In this document: positions 25,986 to 36,401 of the stretch, in pieces
How the letters are laid out: each line of letters starts with the position of its first letter
Numbering within the stretch: position 1 is the first letter of the stretch
NCBI RefSeq assembly: GCF_023921805.1
Contig: NZ_CP074197.1
Coordinates: forward strand, 1,116,001 to 1,180,000
Direction: 5' to 3'
Length of the DNA: 64,000 nucleotides
Source of the DNA: Ruminococcus sp. FMBCY1
GTDB taxonomy: Bacteria; Bacillota; Clostridia; Oscillospirales; Acutalibacteraceae
Program-made: the position numbers and the translations under genes
Notes under the pieces: generated by a model
What the model was told of the DNA's origin: nothing
Databases searched by the model: none
What the model saw: only the letters and a program-made list of their open reading frames with translations

Positions 25986-27441
25986 TAACGAAAACAGCAA
26001 TAATACGGATACTGCCGATAAAGAAACCAAACATTACGATAATATTTACAGCAATTCAAATAAGCAGCCTTCTCAAACAGGCGAAAGCGCGGCAAGTGAT
26101 GATGAAAAAGGGAATGTGCAATACGCCGACCGTAGTATAAGAGATGATATTAACGACTATAAGTTTGTTAAATCGTATAAAAGCCACGGTCATCATAAAC
26201 ACCATCACCATCATCATTCAAGCAAAGAAAATGCCGATGATGTATTATTGGTACAAAGCTCACGCCCTGCAAAAGGCAGTTCAAATAAAATAAAGAAAAA
26301 AAGTTTGAGTACAGGCAACGAAAAATATTTGCTGGAATACGACGAACTTGTAAAAAGCAATCACCCTGCGATGGGTTCTAAGGAACAGAAAAAAGCAATT
26401 AGAGAAAAGCAAAAAATCAAGAAAAGGCGTTTTAAAAGATGGCAGAGAGTAATACTCACAATTATCAGTACAATTCTTGCGCTTGTTCTTGTTGTAAGCG
26501 GGCTTTTGGTATGTTTTATTTACAACGGCTCTAAAGAATTGCTTGACAATACAAATATAATTTCGGCTCCGTCAAATGTAGTTGTTCAAAACGGCGGTCA
26601 ATATGTTGTGTATAACGGACAAACATATGAATTTAACAAGAATATGACAAGTATTCTTTGTATGGGCATCGATAAAAGTTCTTTTGACGGTGCAAGCGAT
26701 ATAAAAGGCGAAAACGGTCAAGCCGATGTTCTTATACTTGTTGCTATGGACACCTCGACAGGCGAAACTAAGCTTATTAATATATCAAGAGATACAATGA
26801 CCGATGTTGCGGTATATTCTGCAAGCGGTTATTATGTGGAAACTGTAAAAGAACAGATTTGTCTTTCATACGCTTACGGCGACGGCAAGGAGTCAAGTTG
26901 CGCAAATACGGTTACCGCCGTTGAAAGACTTTTCTACAACATTCCGATTAATTCATACTTTGCGCTTGACCTTGACGGTATATCAGCTCTTAATGATGCC
27001 GTAGGCGGAGTTGATGTTGTTTCTCCTGAAACCATAGGCGATTTTAAAGAGGGCGAAAGCTACCATCTTGAAGGTCAGAATGCAGAAGCTTTTGTTCGTT
27101 CAAGAGATATGGAAAGCATAGACGCAAACAGCAAGCGTATGCAACGACAGCAGGTATATCTTGATTCATTTATGAATACGGTTCTTGCACAGACTAAAAA
27201 TGACATTACAACACCTGTAAGCCTGTTTAATGCCTCTGCCCCATACTCATGCACAAACCTGAACCCGTCGAAAATTTGCTATTTATCACAAAATATGCTT
27301 AGCCACAACGGTATGAATATGACAATGATTTCCGTACCGGGTGAGCTGAAAAAAGGTGAAGTTTATACCGAGTTTTATGTAAACGAAGACGAGCTTTATA
27401 AACTGATTCTTGATACTTATTACAAACCGTATAACAGATAA
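25969..27441 (+). CDS. LytR-CpsA-Psr (LCP) family cell-wall glycopolymer ligase
   Basis: A 490-residue type II membrane protein. The cytoplasmic N terminus (about 160 residues) is polar and disordered-looking and contains a histidine cluster HGHHKHHHHHH near residue 75. One transmembrane helix at about 162-184 precedes the LCP domain, with MGIDKSS, SRDTMTDV and the arginine-rich AFVRSRDMESIDANSKRMQR. LCP enzymes attach teichoic acid-like polymers to peptidoglycan. GGGGGTG precedes the ATG inside the sortase gene. The histidine cluster is unusual and could bind metal. Confidence 0.93.
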   Translation: MNSQNNNENSNNTDTADKETKHYDNIYSNSNKQPSQTGESAASDDEKGNVQYADRSIRDDINDYKFVKSYKSHGHHKHHHHHHSSKENADDVLLVQSSRPAKGSSNKIKKKSLSTGNEKYLLEYDELVKSNHPAMGSKEQKKAIREKQKIKKRRFKRWQRVILTIISTILALVLVVSGLLVCFIYNGSKELLDNTNIISAPSNVVVQNGGQYVVYNGQTYEFNKNMTSILCMGIDKSSFDGASDIKGENGQADVLILVAMDTSTGETKLINISRDTMTDVAVYSASGYYVETVKEQICLSYAYGDGKESSCANTVTAVERLFYNIPINSYFALDLDGISALNDAVGGVDVVSPETIGDFKEGESYHLEGQNAEAFVRSRDMESIDANSKRMQRQQVYLDSFMNTVLAQTKNDITTPVSLFNASAPYSCTNLNPSKICYLSQNMLSHNGMNMTMISVPGELKKGEVYTEFYVNEDELYKLILDTYYKPYNR

Positions 27442-27445
27442 AGCG

Positions 27446-27480
27446 AAAGCTGAAGTCGATATAAAAACGACTTCAGCTTT
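27446..27480 (+). terminator. Terminator of the sortase-LCP operon
   Basis: A 13-bp stem AAAGCTGAAGTCG with its complement, 9-nt loop, then TTTTTATTTTT. Confidence 0.9.
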
Positions 27481-27481
27481 T

Positions 27482-27665
27482 TATTTTTATTTTGAATTGC
27501 GTTCTATCATTCCGACAAAACCCGTAAAACAAATCCCTCATCACGGAAAAATGTGGAAAAATAGTTGTGGACTTTGCCCACACCCACGACCTTTTCAAAG
27601 GTAGACCAAACTTTTATAATTGCTTTTCAAATTTATTCCGCTAAACAAAAATTATAAATCAACAC
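27482..27665. other. Gene-free stretch between the LCP and mscL genes
   Basis: No credible ORF with a ribosome binding site was found. The segment is less AT-rich around 27550-27600 and holds GTGGGCAAAGTCCAC-like dyad sequence, but I cannot assign it. Confidence 0.5.
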
Positions 27666-27697
27666 AAAAGCTCCCGATTTTTGTATCGGGAGCTTTT
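27666..27697 (-). terminator. Terminator downstream of mscL
   Basis: A 13-bp stem AAAAGCTCCCGAT with its complement and 6-nt loop; A and T runs on both sides make it usable in either direction. Confidence 0.85.
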
Positions 27698-27718
27698 AGT
27701 TACAGTTATGTATTAAAG

Positions 27719-28147
27719 TTATTCCTTAGTTTCTGTTTCTGTAGGAATATCGCTTGTACAGTGTGGGCATTTTGTAGCCTTGATTGAAATTTCGCTCTGA
27801 CAGAACGGGCAAATCTTTGTTGTGGGTTCTGCCGGTTCTTCAGGCTTTTTGCCGATTGCCATAATCTTATTTACTAATTTAACAATAAGGAAAATGACAA
27901 ATGCCATTATAATAAAGTTAATAACCGCAGTTAAGAACTTACCATATCCAATCGAAACATCGCCTATTGTAAGCGCATACTGGTCAAAATTCATTCCGCC
28001 GAACAAACCGAGAATCGGTGAAATGATATCCGAAGTAAGTGAAGTTACAATTGCCTGAAAAGCAGCACCGATAATAACACCGACTGCAAGGTCAAGCACA
28101 TTGCCTCTCATAATAAAGGTTTTAAACTCGCCAAAAAACTTTTTCAT
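27719..28147 (-). CDS. mscL: Large-conductance mechanosensitive channel with zinc-ribbon tail
   Basis: A 142-residue protein. Residues 1-98 are a standard Msc[21 protein letters not shown] forms the first helix and gate, and the second helix is at about 70-95. In place of the usual C-terminal helix bundle it ends in a CxxC-x10-CxxC zinc ribbon (C113, C116, C127, C130). MscL opens under membrane tension to release solutes. The zinc-ribbon extension is known in some Firmicutes; its purpose is unclear. Confidence 0.93.
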   Translation of the reverse strand: MKKFFGEFKTFIMRGNVLDLAVGVIIGAAFQAIVTSLTSDIISPILGLFGGMNFDQYALTIGDVSIGYGKFLTAVINFIIMAFVIFLIVKLVNKIMAIGKKPEEPAEPTTKICPFCQSEISIKATKCPHCTSDIPTETETKE

Positions 28148-28223
28148 TTCCTAAACTCCTCTGTTAAGATATTTTTAGCAGTTGCCATAACCGCAAAAAT
28201 ACAGAATAATGCAGGACAAACAC

Positions 28224-28247
28224 TTTCCCACTAATAATAGTGGGAAA
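28224..28247. terminator. Hairpin between tyrS and mscL
   Basis: A 9-bp stem TTTCCCACT with its complement, 6-nt loop. A T-run follows on the plus strand only, whereas both neighbours are on the minus strand, so its role for tyrS is uncertain. Confidence 0.5.
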
Positions 28248-28275
28248 ATTTTTTTGATTGAGTTAATAAACTGAA

Positions 28276-29499
28276 TTATAAAACAGCCTTATGGAATTTC
28301 TTTTTGCCTTTTTTAATTACAACATAGCCTTTTTCAAAAGCAGACTTAGGAACATTTGCATATACATCTGTTACCTTTTCATCATCAACGGCAACACCGC
28401 CCTGCTGAATAAGGCGTCTGCCCTCACCCTTTGACGGAATAAGCGCACACTTTGTAAGAAGATCAAGAATTGCGATACCGTCATCTGTAAAGTCAGCGTC
28501 CGTAAGCTCTGTAGAAGGCATATTGTCTGTATTTGCACCGCTGCCAAACAATGCTCTTGCAGCCTCCTGTGCCTTGTCTGCCTCTTCCTTGCCGTGAATA
28601 AGATTTGTTACCTCATATGCAAGAATCTCCTTAGCCTTGTTAAGATTACTGCCCTCAAGTTTAGCAAGCTCATCAATCTGCTCAAGCGGTAAAAATGTAA
28701 GCATCTTTAAGCACTTGATTACATCTTCGTCGGCTACATTTCTCCAATACTGGTAAAAATCGTAAGGACTTGTCTTTTCGGCTGAAAGCCATACAGCGCC
28801 GGACTGGGTTTTGCCCATCTTCTTACCCTCGGAATTAAGGAGAAGATTAATAGTCATAGCGTATGCGTCCTTACCGAGTTTTCTTCTGATAAGCTCTGTA
28901 CCGCCGAGCATATTGCTCCACTGGTCGTCACCGCCGAACTGCATATTACAACCGTACTTCTTATAGAGAGCATAGAAATCGTAGCTCTGCATAATCATAT
29001 AGTTAAACTCAAGGAAACTTAGTCCCTTTTCCATTCTCTGCTTGTAGCACTCTGCTCTTAACATATTATTTACAGAGAAACAAGCACCGACTTCACGCAA
29101 AACATCAACATAGTTGAGGTCGAGCAACCAATCGGCATTGTTTACCATAAGTGCCTTACCGTCTGAAAAGTCGATAAAACGCTCCATTTGCTTTTTAAAG
29201 CAATCAACATTGTGCTGTATAGTTTCTGTAGTCATCATCTGACGCATATCTGTTCTGCCTGACGGGTCACCGATCATAGCTGTACCACCGCCGATAAGAG
29301 CAATCGGCTTGTTGCCTGCCATCTGTAAGCGTTTCATAAGACAAAGTGCCATAAAGTGACCTACATGTAAGCTGTCGGCTGTAGGGTCAAAACCGATATA
29401 AAATACAGCTTTACCATTGTTGACAAGCTCTTTGATTTCTTCTTCATCTGTAACCTGAGCGATAAGACCTCTGGCTACTAATTCCTCATAAACTCCCAT
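28276..29499 (-). CDS. tyrS: Tyrosyl-tRNA synthetase
   Basis: A 407-residue class I synthetase. It has the HIGH-equivalent DSLHVGHFM, the KMSKS-equivalent KKMGKT, and a C-terminal S4 RNA-binding domain ([20 protein letters not shown]). The short leader leaves no room for a T-box, so tyrosine starvation control by that route is unlikely here. Confidence 0.96.
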   Translation of the reverse strand: MGVYEELVARGLIAQVTDEEEIKELVNNGKAVFYIGFDPTADSLHVGHFMALCLMKRLQMAGNKPIALIGGGTAMIGDPSGRTDMRQMMTTETIQHNVDCFKKQMERFIDFSDGKALMVNNADWLLDLNYVDVLREVGACFSVNNMLRAECYKQRMEKGLSFLEFNYMIMQSYDFYALYKKYGCNMQFGGDDQWSNMLGGTELIRRKLGKDAYAMTINLLLNSEGKKMGKTQSGAVWLSAEKTSPYDFYQYWRNVADEDVIKCLKMLTFLPLEQIDELAKLEGSNLNKAKEILAYEVTNLIHGKEEADKAQEAARALFGSGANTDNMPSTELTDADFTDDGIAILDLLTKCALIPSKGEGRRLIQQGGVAVDDEKVTDVYANVPKSAFEKGYVVIKKGKKKFHKAVL

Positions 29500-29539
29500 T
29501 TTATTATAAAATCCTTTCTGATTTTGTTTTCATTTGTTA

Positions 29540-29568
29540 ATTATAAATCAAAATTTACAATAGGTCAA
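29540..29568 (-). promoter_or_regulatory. tyrS promoter
   Basis: On the minus strand TTGACC, 17 bp, TATAAT, about 40 bp before the ATG. Confidence 0.75.
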
Positions 29569-29622
29569 TACCTAAACTTACATATAAGAACAGGGCTTTG
29601 ACGGTTTGCATTTACAGTTAAT

Positions 29623-31545
29623 TTATTTCTTTTTTCTTCTGTATTTTGCAAACTTATCTTTTGTCTGTTTTCCGTTTCTGTTACGGGAATTGTTTTTATT
29701 TGAATTGTAAGAAGATTTCTGACCTTTATTATTTCCCTTATAATTATTTTGATTACTCATTGGCTGAACAAGACATTTTGAATCATAACCTATCAAATCT
29801 TTTCTGCCTGCTTTTATAAGTGCTTTAATTACTTTCTGTTTGTTTTCGGGAATAAAGTATTGCAAAAGCGCTCTTTGCATTGACTTTTCTTCCTCGGTTT
29901 TCGGTACATAAACCTCTTTCATTGTATAAGGGTCTATGCCTGTATAAAACATACAGGTTGAAATTGTACCCGGAGTCGGATAAAAGTCCTGCACCTGCTT
30001 TGGATGTATATTCTCCCTCTTACAGAACAACGCAAGTTCCACCGCATCTTTCAAAGTAGAACCCGGATGCGAACTCATAAGGTATGGCACTATGTATTGG
30101 TCTTTACTCATACGACCTGTCAGTTTATAGAATTTATCGCAAAACTTTTTATAAGTTTCTATGTGCGGTTTACCCATTCTGTCAAGAACTGCAGCCGAGC
30201 AATGCTCCGGCGCAACTCTTAACTGACCGCTTATATGATACTTTACAAGCTCTTCAAAAAATTCGTCACTCTGATCTTCCATAAGATAATCAAAACGAAT
30301 ACCGCTGCGAATAAATACTTTTTTAATGCCGTCAAGTTTTCTCAATTCTCGCAAAATATCAAGATACTCCGTATGCGACACCTGCATATTAGGGCAAGGA
30401 GTCGGGGCAAGACACTTTCTGCTTTTACAAAGTCCCGCCTTTTTCTGTTTTTCGCAGGACGGCAGACGGAAGTTGGCTGTAGGGCCGCCCACATCACTTA
30501 TATATCCTTTAAATCTCTTATCGTTAAGAAAAGACTTTGCCTCGTCAATAACGCTCTGTTTACTTCTTACCGTTACCGCTCTTCCCTGATGAAACGCAAG
30601 CGAACAGAAATTACAAGCGCCAAAGCAACCACGGTTATGCGTAATTGAGAAAAGTACCTCCTGAATACCCGGTACACCGCCGAGTTTTTCGTAACACTGC
30701 GGATACCATCTTTCATACGGTAACGAATACACATAATCAAGCTGTTTTGTGTCAAGCGGCTGCATAGGCGGATTCTGAATTAAAATAAAGTTGCCGTGGC
30801 GCTGAATAAGAGTTTTGCCTCTTACTGCATCTGCCTCTTCGAGCTCTTTTCTGGCAGCAATTGCATAGTCCTTTTTGCTCTCACAAACTCTTTCGTAACT
30901 CGGCAGTTCCACAACGGTTTTCGGAACATAATCGCTTGTCTTTACAGCGTAGCAAATACCACGAATGTCATATAATGCCTCAACAGGGTAACCCTCGGAA
31001 AGGCGCTTTGCCATTTCAATAGTTTGCAGCTCGCCCATTCCGTAAGAAATAATATCTGCTTTACTGTCAAAAAGTACAGACGGCATTACGGTGTTTTTCC
31101 AATAATCATAATGAGCAAATCTTCTTAGCGAGGCTTCAAGTCCGCCGATAATTATTACCGAATCGGGATAAAGTCTGCGGATTATATTTGAATAAACAGT
31201 TACAGCTCTGTCAGGACGCTTGCCGTTTTTACCGCCTGCCGTATAAGCGTCATCACTTCGCTTACGCTTTGCAACGGTATAATGTGCAACCATACTGTCT
31301 ATATTGCCTGCCGTAACGAAAAATCCGAGCCTCGGTTTACCAAACTGTAAAAAGTCGGCGTCATTTTTCCAATCAGGCTGAGAAAGGACTGCAACCTTAT
31401 AGCCACAGTCCTCAAGCACTCTTGTAATTATGGCAGCACCAAAAGACGGGTGGTCAACATAACTGTCGCCCATTACATATACAAAGTCAACTTCGTCCCA
31501 TCCACGGGCTTTAACCTCTTTTATATTCATCGGTAAAAATGCCAT
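29623..31545 (-). CDS. ygiQ: YgiQ-family radical SAM protein
   Basis: A 640-residue protein with an N-terminal cobalamin-binding-like region (about 20-160), a radical SAM core with GCFGACNFCSLAFHQG near residue 315, and a lysine/asparagine-rich basic tail. YgiQ (UPF0313) is widespread but its reaction is not established. AGGTGAT precedes the ATG. It is 17 bp downstream of ftsK. Confidence 0.92.
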   Translation of the reverse strand: MAFLPMNIKEVKARGWDEVDFVYVMGDSYVDHPSFGAAIITRVLEDCGYKVAVLSQPDWKNDADFLQFGKPRLGFFVTAGNIDSMVAHYTVAKRKRSDDAYTAGGKNGKRPDRAVTVYSNIIRRLYPDSVIIIGGLEASLRRFAHYDYWKNTVMPSVLFDSKADIISYGMGELQTIEMAKRLSEGYPVEALYDIRGICYAVKTSDYVPKTVVELPSYERVCESKKDYAIAARKELEEADAVRGKTLIQRHGNFILIQNPPMQPLDTKQLDYVYSLPYERWYPQCYEKLGGVPGIQEVLFSITHNRGCFGACNFCSLAFHQGRAVTVRSKQSVIDEAKSFLNDKRFKGYISDVGGPTANFRLPSCEKQKKAGLCKSRKCLAPTPCPNMQVSHTEYLDILRELRKLDGIKKVFIRSGIRFDYLMEDQSDEFFEELVKYHISGQLRVAPEHCSAAVLDRMGKPHIETYKKFCDKFYKLTGRMSKDQYIVPYLMSSHPGSTLKDAVELALFCKRENIHPKQVQDFYPTPGTISTCMFYTGIDPYTMKEVYVPKTEEEKSMQRALLQYFIPENKQKVIKALIKAGRKDLIGYDSKCLVQPMSNQNNYKGNNKGQKSSYNSNKNNSRNRNGKQTKDKFAKYRRKKK

Positions 31546-31562
31546 AATATCACCTATATAAT

Positions 31563-34337
31563 TTATTCATCGTCACTGCCCATAATATTACGGTGTTCAA
31601 GCCATTCATTATAGGTCATAAGTACATCTCTCGGTTTTGAACCCTGATGAGGGCCTACAACACCCATCTGCTCCATATCGTCTATCATTCTGCCGGCTCT
31701 TGCATAACCTACCTTGAGTCTGCGCTGAAGAAGTGAAGTAGATGCCTGTCCTGCTTCAATTACGCATTTAATTGCGTCTTCCATTTTTGAGTCAATTTCA
31801 ATATCATCGCCGCCTCTATCATCGCCTTTTTTACCCTGAGTAATTTCTTCTGCGGCAATTCTCTTGATTTTTTCTTCAATCTCCGCATTATATTGAGCGG
31901 AAGAAGATTTTTTAATATAATTTGTTACACCCTCAATTTCCTCATCGGAAGCATAGCAACCCTGCACACGCATAGGCTTTGGTGCACCAACAGGCAGGAA
32001 CAGCATATCGCCTCTGCCTATGAGTTTTTCCGCACCGCTGAAATCAAGGATAGTTCTTGAATCAATATTTGAACTTACTTTAAGCGCAATACGGCTTGGA
32101 ATATTTGCCTTGATAAGACCTGTAATTACATTTACCGTAGGTCGTTGCGTTGCAACAAGCAAATGCATACCTGCGGCTCTTGCTTTTTGAGCAAGTCGGG
32201 CAATGTACTCTTCCACCTCACTCGGAGCTGCCATCATAAGGTCGGCAAGCTCATCAATTGCAATTACAATTCTCGGCATTTTTTCCTTTGGTACGGGTAA
32301 ACCGTTTCTCTCAAGTACAGGCTGAACAAGCTCGCCGTCTTCATTTTCTACAGGCGGATTTTCTGCCATATACTTAAGATTTTCTTCTATAAGCTCATTG
32401 TATGCGTCAATATTTTTACAGTAGTATTCCGAAAGAATCTTATATCTCTGCTCCATTTCGGAAACCGCCCATCCAAGCGCACCCGCCGCTTTCTTAGCGT
32501 CGGTTACTACAGGAATAAGCAAATGCGGAATACTTCTGTACTTTGTAAATTCAACCATTTTGGGGTCAACAAGCAAAAGTTTTACTTCGTCGGGTGTAGC
32601 TTTGTAAAGGATACTCATAAGAATTGAGTTTACACAAACAGATTTACCCGAACCCGTTGTACCTGCAATAAGCAAGTGAGTAAGTTTTGACAGGTCGGTA
32701 ACCACAATTTCACCCGAAATATCTTTACCGAGTACGCAGGTAAGTTTACTCTTTCCTCTTCTGAATTCATCGGAGTCAATCAACTCACGCATAGTAACCA
32801 TACTTACAACCTTGTTCGGTACTTCAATACCGACTGCGGCTTTGCCCGGAATAGGAGCTTCGATTCTTACTCCGTTTGCGGCAAGGTTAAGTGCAATATC
32901 GTCTGAAAGGTTTGTAATCTTGCTTATCTTTACACCCGGAGCAGGTGAAAGTTCATATCTTGTAACAGACGGACCACGGCAAATATTTACTATAGATGCT
33001 TTTACATTAAAACTGTCAAGCGTATCAATGAGTTTTTTCGCATTGTTATGCATTTCTTCCGCAGCATTTTTATCGTTATTGTTTTCTGAAAGACTTAACA
33101 GCTGAATAGGTGGAAAATGATACTCGGGCTTTTCTTCTTTTTCTCTGATTTCAACAGGAGAATAGCTTGCATTTTCAAGTTCTTCTTCAAAGCTGTTTTC
33201 TTCGTTATGTCTGTTCTCTTCGTATGACGGAACCGGCTCGGGTTCTGTTTCTGCTTTATGATTCTTTTCATCAAAGTTTTTGCTTGCTCTGTTGATTATG
33301 TCCATCAAATCGTCAGAAACATTTTCATTTTCGTTATGTTCATTCTGTATTATTTCTTCTTCGTATTCTTCACCGTACACTTCCTTTTCGGGACTTTCAT
33401 AAAACTGCGGCTCTTCAACTTCATCTGCAACTTTTGACGCATCTTTAACATCTGCTTTGTAGTCGCAGTCAACCTCAAGTTTTCTGTTAAGCTTTGTTTT
33501 ATTATCATCGTGAGTGCTTTCATCAAGAGGAATATCAATGCCGCTCCTCTTGCCTCTGCGTTTTTTCTTTTGAGGAGAAACTATGGTTTTGTCATTCTCT
33601 CCGCCTGCAATAAACATCTCACGCTGTGCCTCTTCCGCCTCACGCTCGGCAATGTACTCACGCCTTACCCTTGCTTTTTCTTCGCTCTTGTGCTTTACAT
33701 ATGTAACACCTTGCTCAACCTTTGATGCGGCAGCTTCTGCAATATCATTGATTGAAAGATTTGTAATGCCGAAAATAACGGCAAGCAATACAAGAATACA
33801 AATCAATACCGTCGGAACATTTCCGATTAACGATGCCATAGGATAACCAAGCAATCCTCCGATAAAACCGGCGCCGAATGTAAAGTAAGATTCACTTTCG
33901 AAAATATCGAGATAAAGTTCGCCTGCACAGGCAAGATAACCTCTTTCCGAATGAGGAGTGCCTGTTGCAACATAAATCAATGCTCCTATCAGCAAAACAA
34001 TAAGTACGCAGAGTGCTACCTTACTTTTAAAATGCTGTATTTGCTTTTCCTTGTCCGTAATGATTGCCATATACATAAGAAAGACGGGAACAAGAAATGT
34101 TGCAAAGCCAAATACTCCAAAAAGTGCGGAACGAACCGTACTCCATAAATTTACGCTCTGAACAAATATTAAAATTACAAAAAACAGTGATAAGGCACCA
34201 AGGATAATTGCTCTTATCCTTGGTGTCAGCAAAGGTTGTGATTCAGGTATCGGTTGACTTTTTTTAGTGCTTTTTGCTTTTGAGGAGGTTGATTTACCTG
34301 AAGCTTTCTTTTTGGTTGTCTTTTTCTGGGTTGCCAA
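31563..34337 (-). CDS. ftsK: FtsK/SpoIIIE DNA translocase
   Basis: A 924-residue DNA pump. A basic N terminus is followed by four transmembrane helices (about 42-200), an acidic linker (about 230-430), the alpha/beta motor with Walker [15 protein letters not shown], and a C-terminal gamma winged helix ([21 protein letters not shown]) that reads KOPS/SRS-type sequences. The start is TTG with GGAGG at spacing 9. Whether it acts in vegetative division or sporulation cannot be told. Confidence 0.95.
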   Translation of the reverse strand: MATQKKTTKKKASGKSTSSKAKSTKKSQPIPESQPLLTPRIRAIILGALSLFFVILIFVQSVNLWSTVRSALFGVFGFATFLVPVFLMYMAIITDKEKQIQHFKSKVALCVLIVLLIGALIYVATGTPHSERGYLACAGELYLDIFESESYFTFGAGFIGGLLGYPMASLIGNVPTVLICILVLLAVIFGITNLSINDIAEAAASKVEQGVTYVKHKSEEKARVRREYIAEREAEEAQREMFIAGGENDKTIVSPQKKKRRGKRSGIDIPLDESTHDDNKTKLNRKLEVDCDYKADVKDASKVADEVEEPQFYESPEKEVYGEEYEEEIIQNEHNENENVSDDLMDIINRASKNFDEKNHKAETEPEPVPSYEENRHNEENSFEEELENASYSPVEIREKEEKPEYHFPPIQLLSLSENNNDKNAAEEMHNNAKKLIDTLDSFNVKASIVNICRGPSVTRYELSPAPGVKISKITNLSDDIALNLAANGVRIEAPIPGKAAVGIEVPNKVVSMVTMRELIDSDEFRRGKSKLTCVLGKDISGEIVVTDLSKLTHLLIAGTTGSGKSVCVNSILMSILYKATPDEVKLLLVDPKMVEFTKYRSIPHLLIPVVTDAKKAAGALGWAVSEMEQRYKILSEYYCKNIDAYNELIEENLKYMAENPPVENEDGELVQPVLERNGLPVPKEKMPRIVIAIDELADLMMAAPSEVEEYIARLAQKARAAGMHLLVATQRPTVNVITGLIKANIPSRIALKVSSNIDSRTILDFSGAEKLIGRGDMLFLPVGAPKPMRVQGCYASDEEIEGVTNYIKKSSSAQYNAEIEEKIKRIAAEEITQGKKGDDRGGDDIEIDSKMEDAIKCVIEAGQASTSLLQRRLKVGYARAGRMIDDMEQMGVVGPHQGSKPRDVLMTYNEWLEHRNIMGSDDE

Positions 34338-34361
34338 TTTATACTACCTCCGCTAAAAGCA

Positions 34362-35324
34362 TTATTGAATCATTGCACCGGTAAAGACATTTGCTCCTGT
34401 GTTCATTTCAATGCAGGAAATAACAAGGAATACTATACCTACAAGTGCAGTATATACTACGAAAATTATCATTTTGTCGGTCTTTAAGAACCATTTGAAA
34501 ATAAGAATTGCAAAGTAGCCTACAATTGCAGAAACTACCATACCAACTATAATTACCACAGGGTCAATTGATATGCCCTCCGGACTTTTTATTGCGTCAA
34601 CACCCTCAAGAAGAGCTGCCGCAAGTATTGACGGAACACCGAGAACAAATGTGTAGTCAAGCGCTTTCTGCTTGTTTATGCCTCTCATCTCACCGACTGC
34701 AAGAGTTGAACCCGAACGGGAAATACCGGGGAAAATTGCAGCAACAAACTGCATAAGACCTACGCATACAGCGTCAAGAACATTAAAGCTCTCTTTGCCT
34801 GCCGAATTTTCGCTGTGCTTTACATTTTTTAAATGCTTAAAACCTGCGTTTGAACCGATAGTTCTTTTGTTGCAGATAATACCGACAGTAAGCAAAATAC
34901 TTGTAATCATCAAAGAAATCGAAACCACAATCAAGTATCTTTCGCCTGTAAGAACATCGGCAAGATCTTTAATTTTCATATCCGTGCCCGGAATAGGCAG
35001 GAATAACAGGAAAAGCGGAAGAAGTCCTATAATGAGCATCATAATAAGATTTCTTTCGTAATTCATCTCTTTCCATTTAAATTTACCTGTAAATACATCT
35101 TTAACAAGTGAGAAAAATTCCTTGATAAGACTCCATATAAGCTTATGGTAAAAAGCAACTACCGCTACAAGTGTTCCCACATGGAGCATAACATTAAAGA
35201 AAAGGTTATTTTCCGTTGCGCCCAAAATATGCTGTGTAATAGAAAGATGTCCGCTGCTCGATACAGGCAAAAACTCTGTTAAGCCCTGCACGATGCCCTG
35301 AATGATTGCATCAATAATTGACAT
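34362..35324 (-). CDS. uppP: Undecaprenyl-diphosphatase
   Basis: Recycles undecaprenyl pyrophosphate for peptidoglycan synthesis. Signature motifs are GLTEFLPVSSSGHL and PGISRSGSTLAVG. At 320 residues it is longer than most (about 270) because of an insertion near residues 160-190 between membrane segments. The start at 35324 has AAAGGAG; a longer reading adds 21 nonhomologous residues. Confidence 0.95.
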   Translation of the reverse strand: MSIIDAIIQGIVQGLTEFLPVSSSGHLSITQHILGATENNLFFNVMLHVGTLVAVVAFYHKLIWSLIKEFFSLVKDVFTGKFKWKEMNYERNLIMMLIIGLLPLFLLFLPIPGTDMKIKDLADVLTGERYLIVVSISLMITSILLTVGIICNKRTIGSNAGFKHLKNVKHSENSAGKESFNVLDAVCVGLMQFVAAIFPGISRSGSTLAVGEMRGINKQKALDYTFVLGVPSILAAALLEGVDAIKSPEGISIDPVVIIVGMVVSAIVGYFAILIFKWFLKTDKMIIFVVYTALVGIVFLVISCIEMNTGANVFTGAMIQ

Positions 35325-35419
35325 AATATGTACTCCTTTAACCATAAAATATGTAAGGGCGACTTTTGACCGCCCATATAACCGCATTTATTTATATGCG
35401 GTTACTGTAAAAAATAAAA

Positions 35420-36220
35420 TTATCTGCCTCGTTTTTTACGGGTCTTATTGCGTTTTATCATTGTGTACAGGCAGTCAATTGCATCCGAAACCGTGCCGAC
35501 CTCGTCAATAAGGCCTTCACTGACAGCCTCTTCCCCCTCAAGAATCGTTCCGATGTCCATTACAAGTTCGCCCGTGTTGAGAACAAGCTCATTGTACCGT
35601 TCTTTTGAAATATCGGAATTTTCCGCAACAAAGGTTGTAATTCTGTCCTGCATACGCTGAAAATACTCAAAAGTCTGCGGAACGCCGAGCGTCAGTCCCG
35701 TAGTTCGCACAGGATGCACCGTCATAGACGCACTCGGTGCAATAAAACTCTTGTCTGCCGCAACGGCAAGCGGTATGCCTATGGAATGTCCTCCGCCGAG
35801 CACAATTGAAACCGTGGGCTTTTTCATTCCCGAAATAACCTCGGCAATGGCAAGACCTGCCTCTACATCTCCGCCGACCGTATTTATTAAAATAAGCAGT
35901 CCGTCTATTCTTTCGTCCTCTTCAATAGATACAAGCAACGGAATAACATGCTCATACTTGGTCGTTTTATTCTGTTGCGGAAGAATGTAATGTCCCTCAA
36001 TCTGTCCTATAATTGTCAGGCAATGAATTACGCTGTCTTTATGCGTAGTTAGCACCGAACCTGTTTCTTCTACCTGATCCGTATGCTGTTCGTCAATGGG
36101 ACTGTCTTTTTCAAGCGACTTTTTTTCGGGCTGTTCGTTCGGATTTTTTACTGTATTATCAACCCTTGACTTACCCGATTTTTTTGCTGTGGTATTCTTT
36201 TCTTTTGCTTTTTGTGCCAT
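35420..36220 (-). CDS. ClpP-like serine protease of the TepA/YmfB type
   Basis: A 266-residue Clp-fold protease. A charged N-terminal region (1-60) rich in Lys/Glu precedes the core: [21 protein letters not shown], then [21 protein letters not shown] with the likely nucleophile serine, then MTVHPVR with the catalytic histidine. TepA-type proteins are cytosolic and lack the ClpX-docking features of ClpP. It precedes uppP on the minus strand; GGAGG supports the start. Confidence 0.9.
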   Translation of the reverse strand: MAQKAKEKNTTAKKSGKSRVDNTVKNPNEQPEKKSLEKDSPIDEQHTDQVEETGSVLTTHKDSVIHCLTIIGQIEGHYILPQQNKTTKYEHVIPLLVSIEEDERIDGLLILINTVGGDVEAGLAIAEVISGMKKPTVSIVLGGGHSIGIPLAVAADKSFIAPSASMTVHPVRTTGLTLGVPQTFEYFQRMQDRITTFVAENSDISKERYNELVLNTGELVMDIGTILEGEEAVSEGLIDEVGTVSDAIDCLYTMIKRNKTRKKRGR

Positions 36221-36401
36221 ATTAATGCACCTCCGAAAAATATTTTTTCCAAAAATGCGTTAATAATGTATTTGGCAATTAAATATTATAGCATTTATAG
36301 CAATATATTTCAATCTTTTTGCTCTTTTTTCTTAAAAACAATAATGATATAAAAGAATTATAGTAGTATAAAAGTAATAATGTTTTTTGGAGTGAATTTA
36401 A

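Noticed and set aside
26190-26225. Engineered His-tag
   Set aside because: The histidine run is internal, interrupted by Lys and Gly, and in natural codon context; no vector sequence is present.
27540-27605. DnaA-box-like TGTGGAAAAA and a short dyad in the gap after the LCP gene
   Set aside because: Single weak match, no cluster of boxes, no dnaA or dnaN nearby; not an origin.
29500-29622. T-box riboswitch before tyrS
   Set aside because: The leader from the promoter at 29540-29568 is only about 40 nt, far too short for a T-box.
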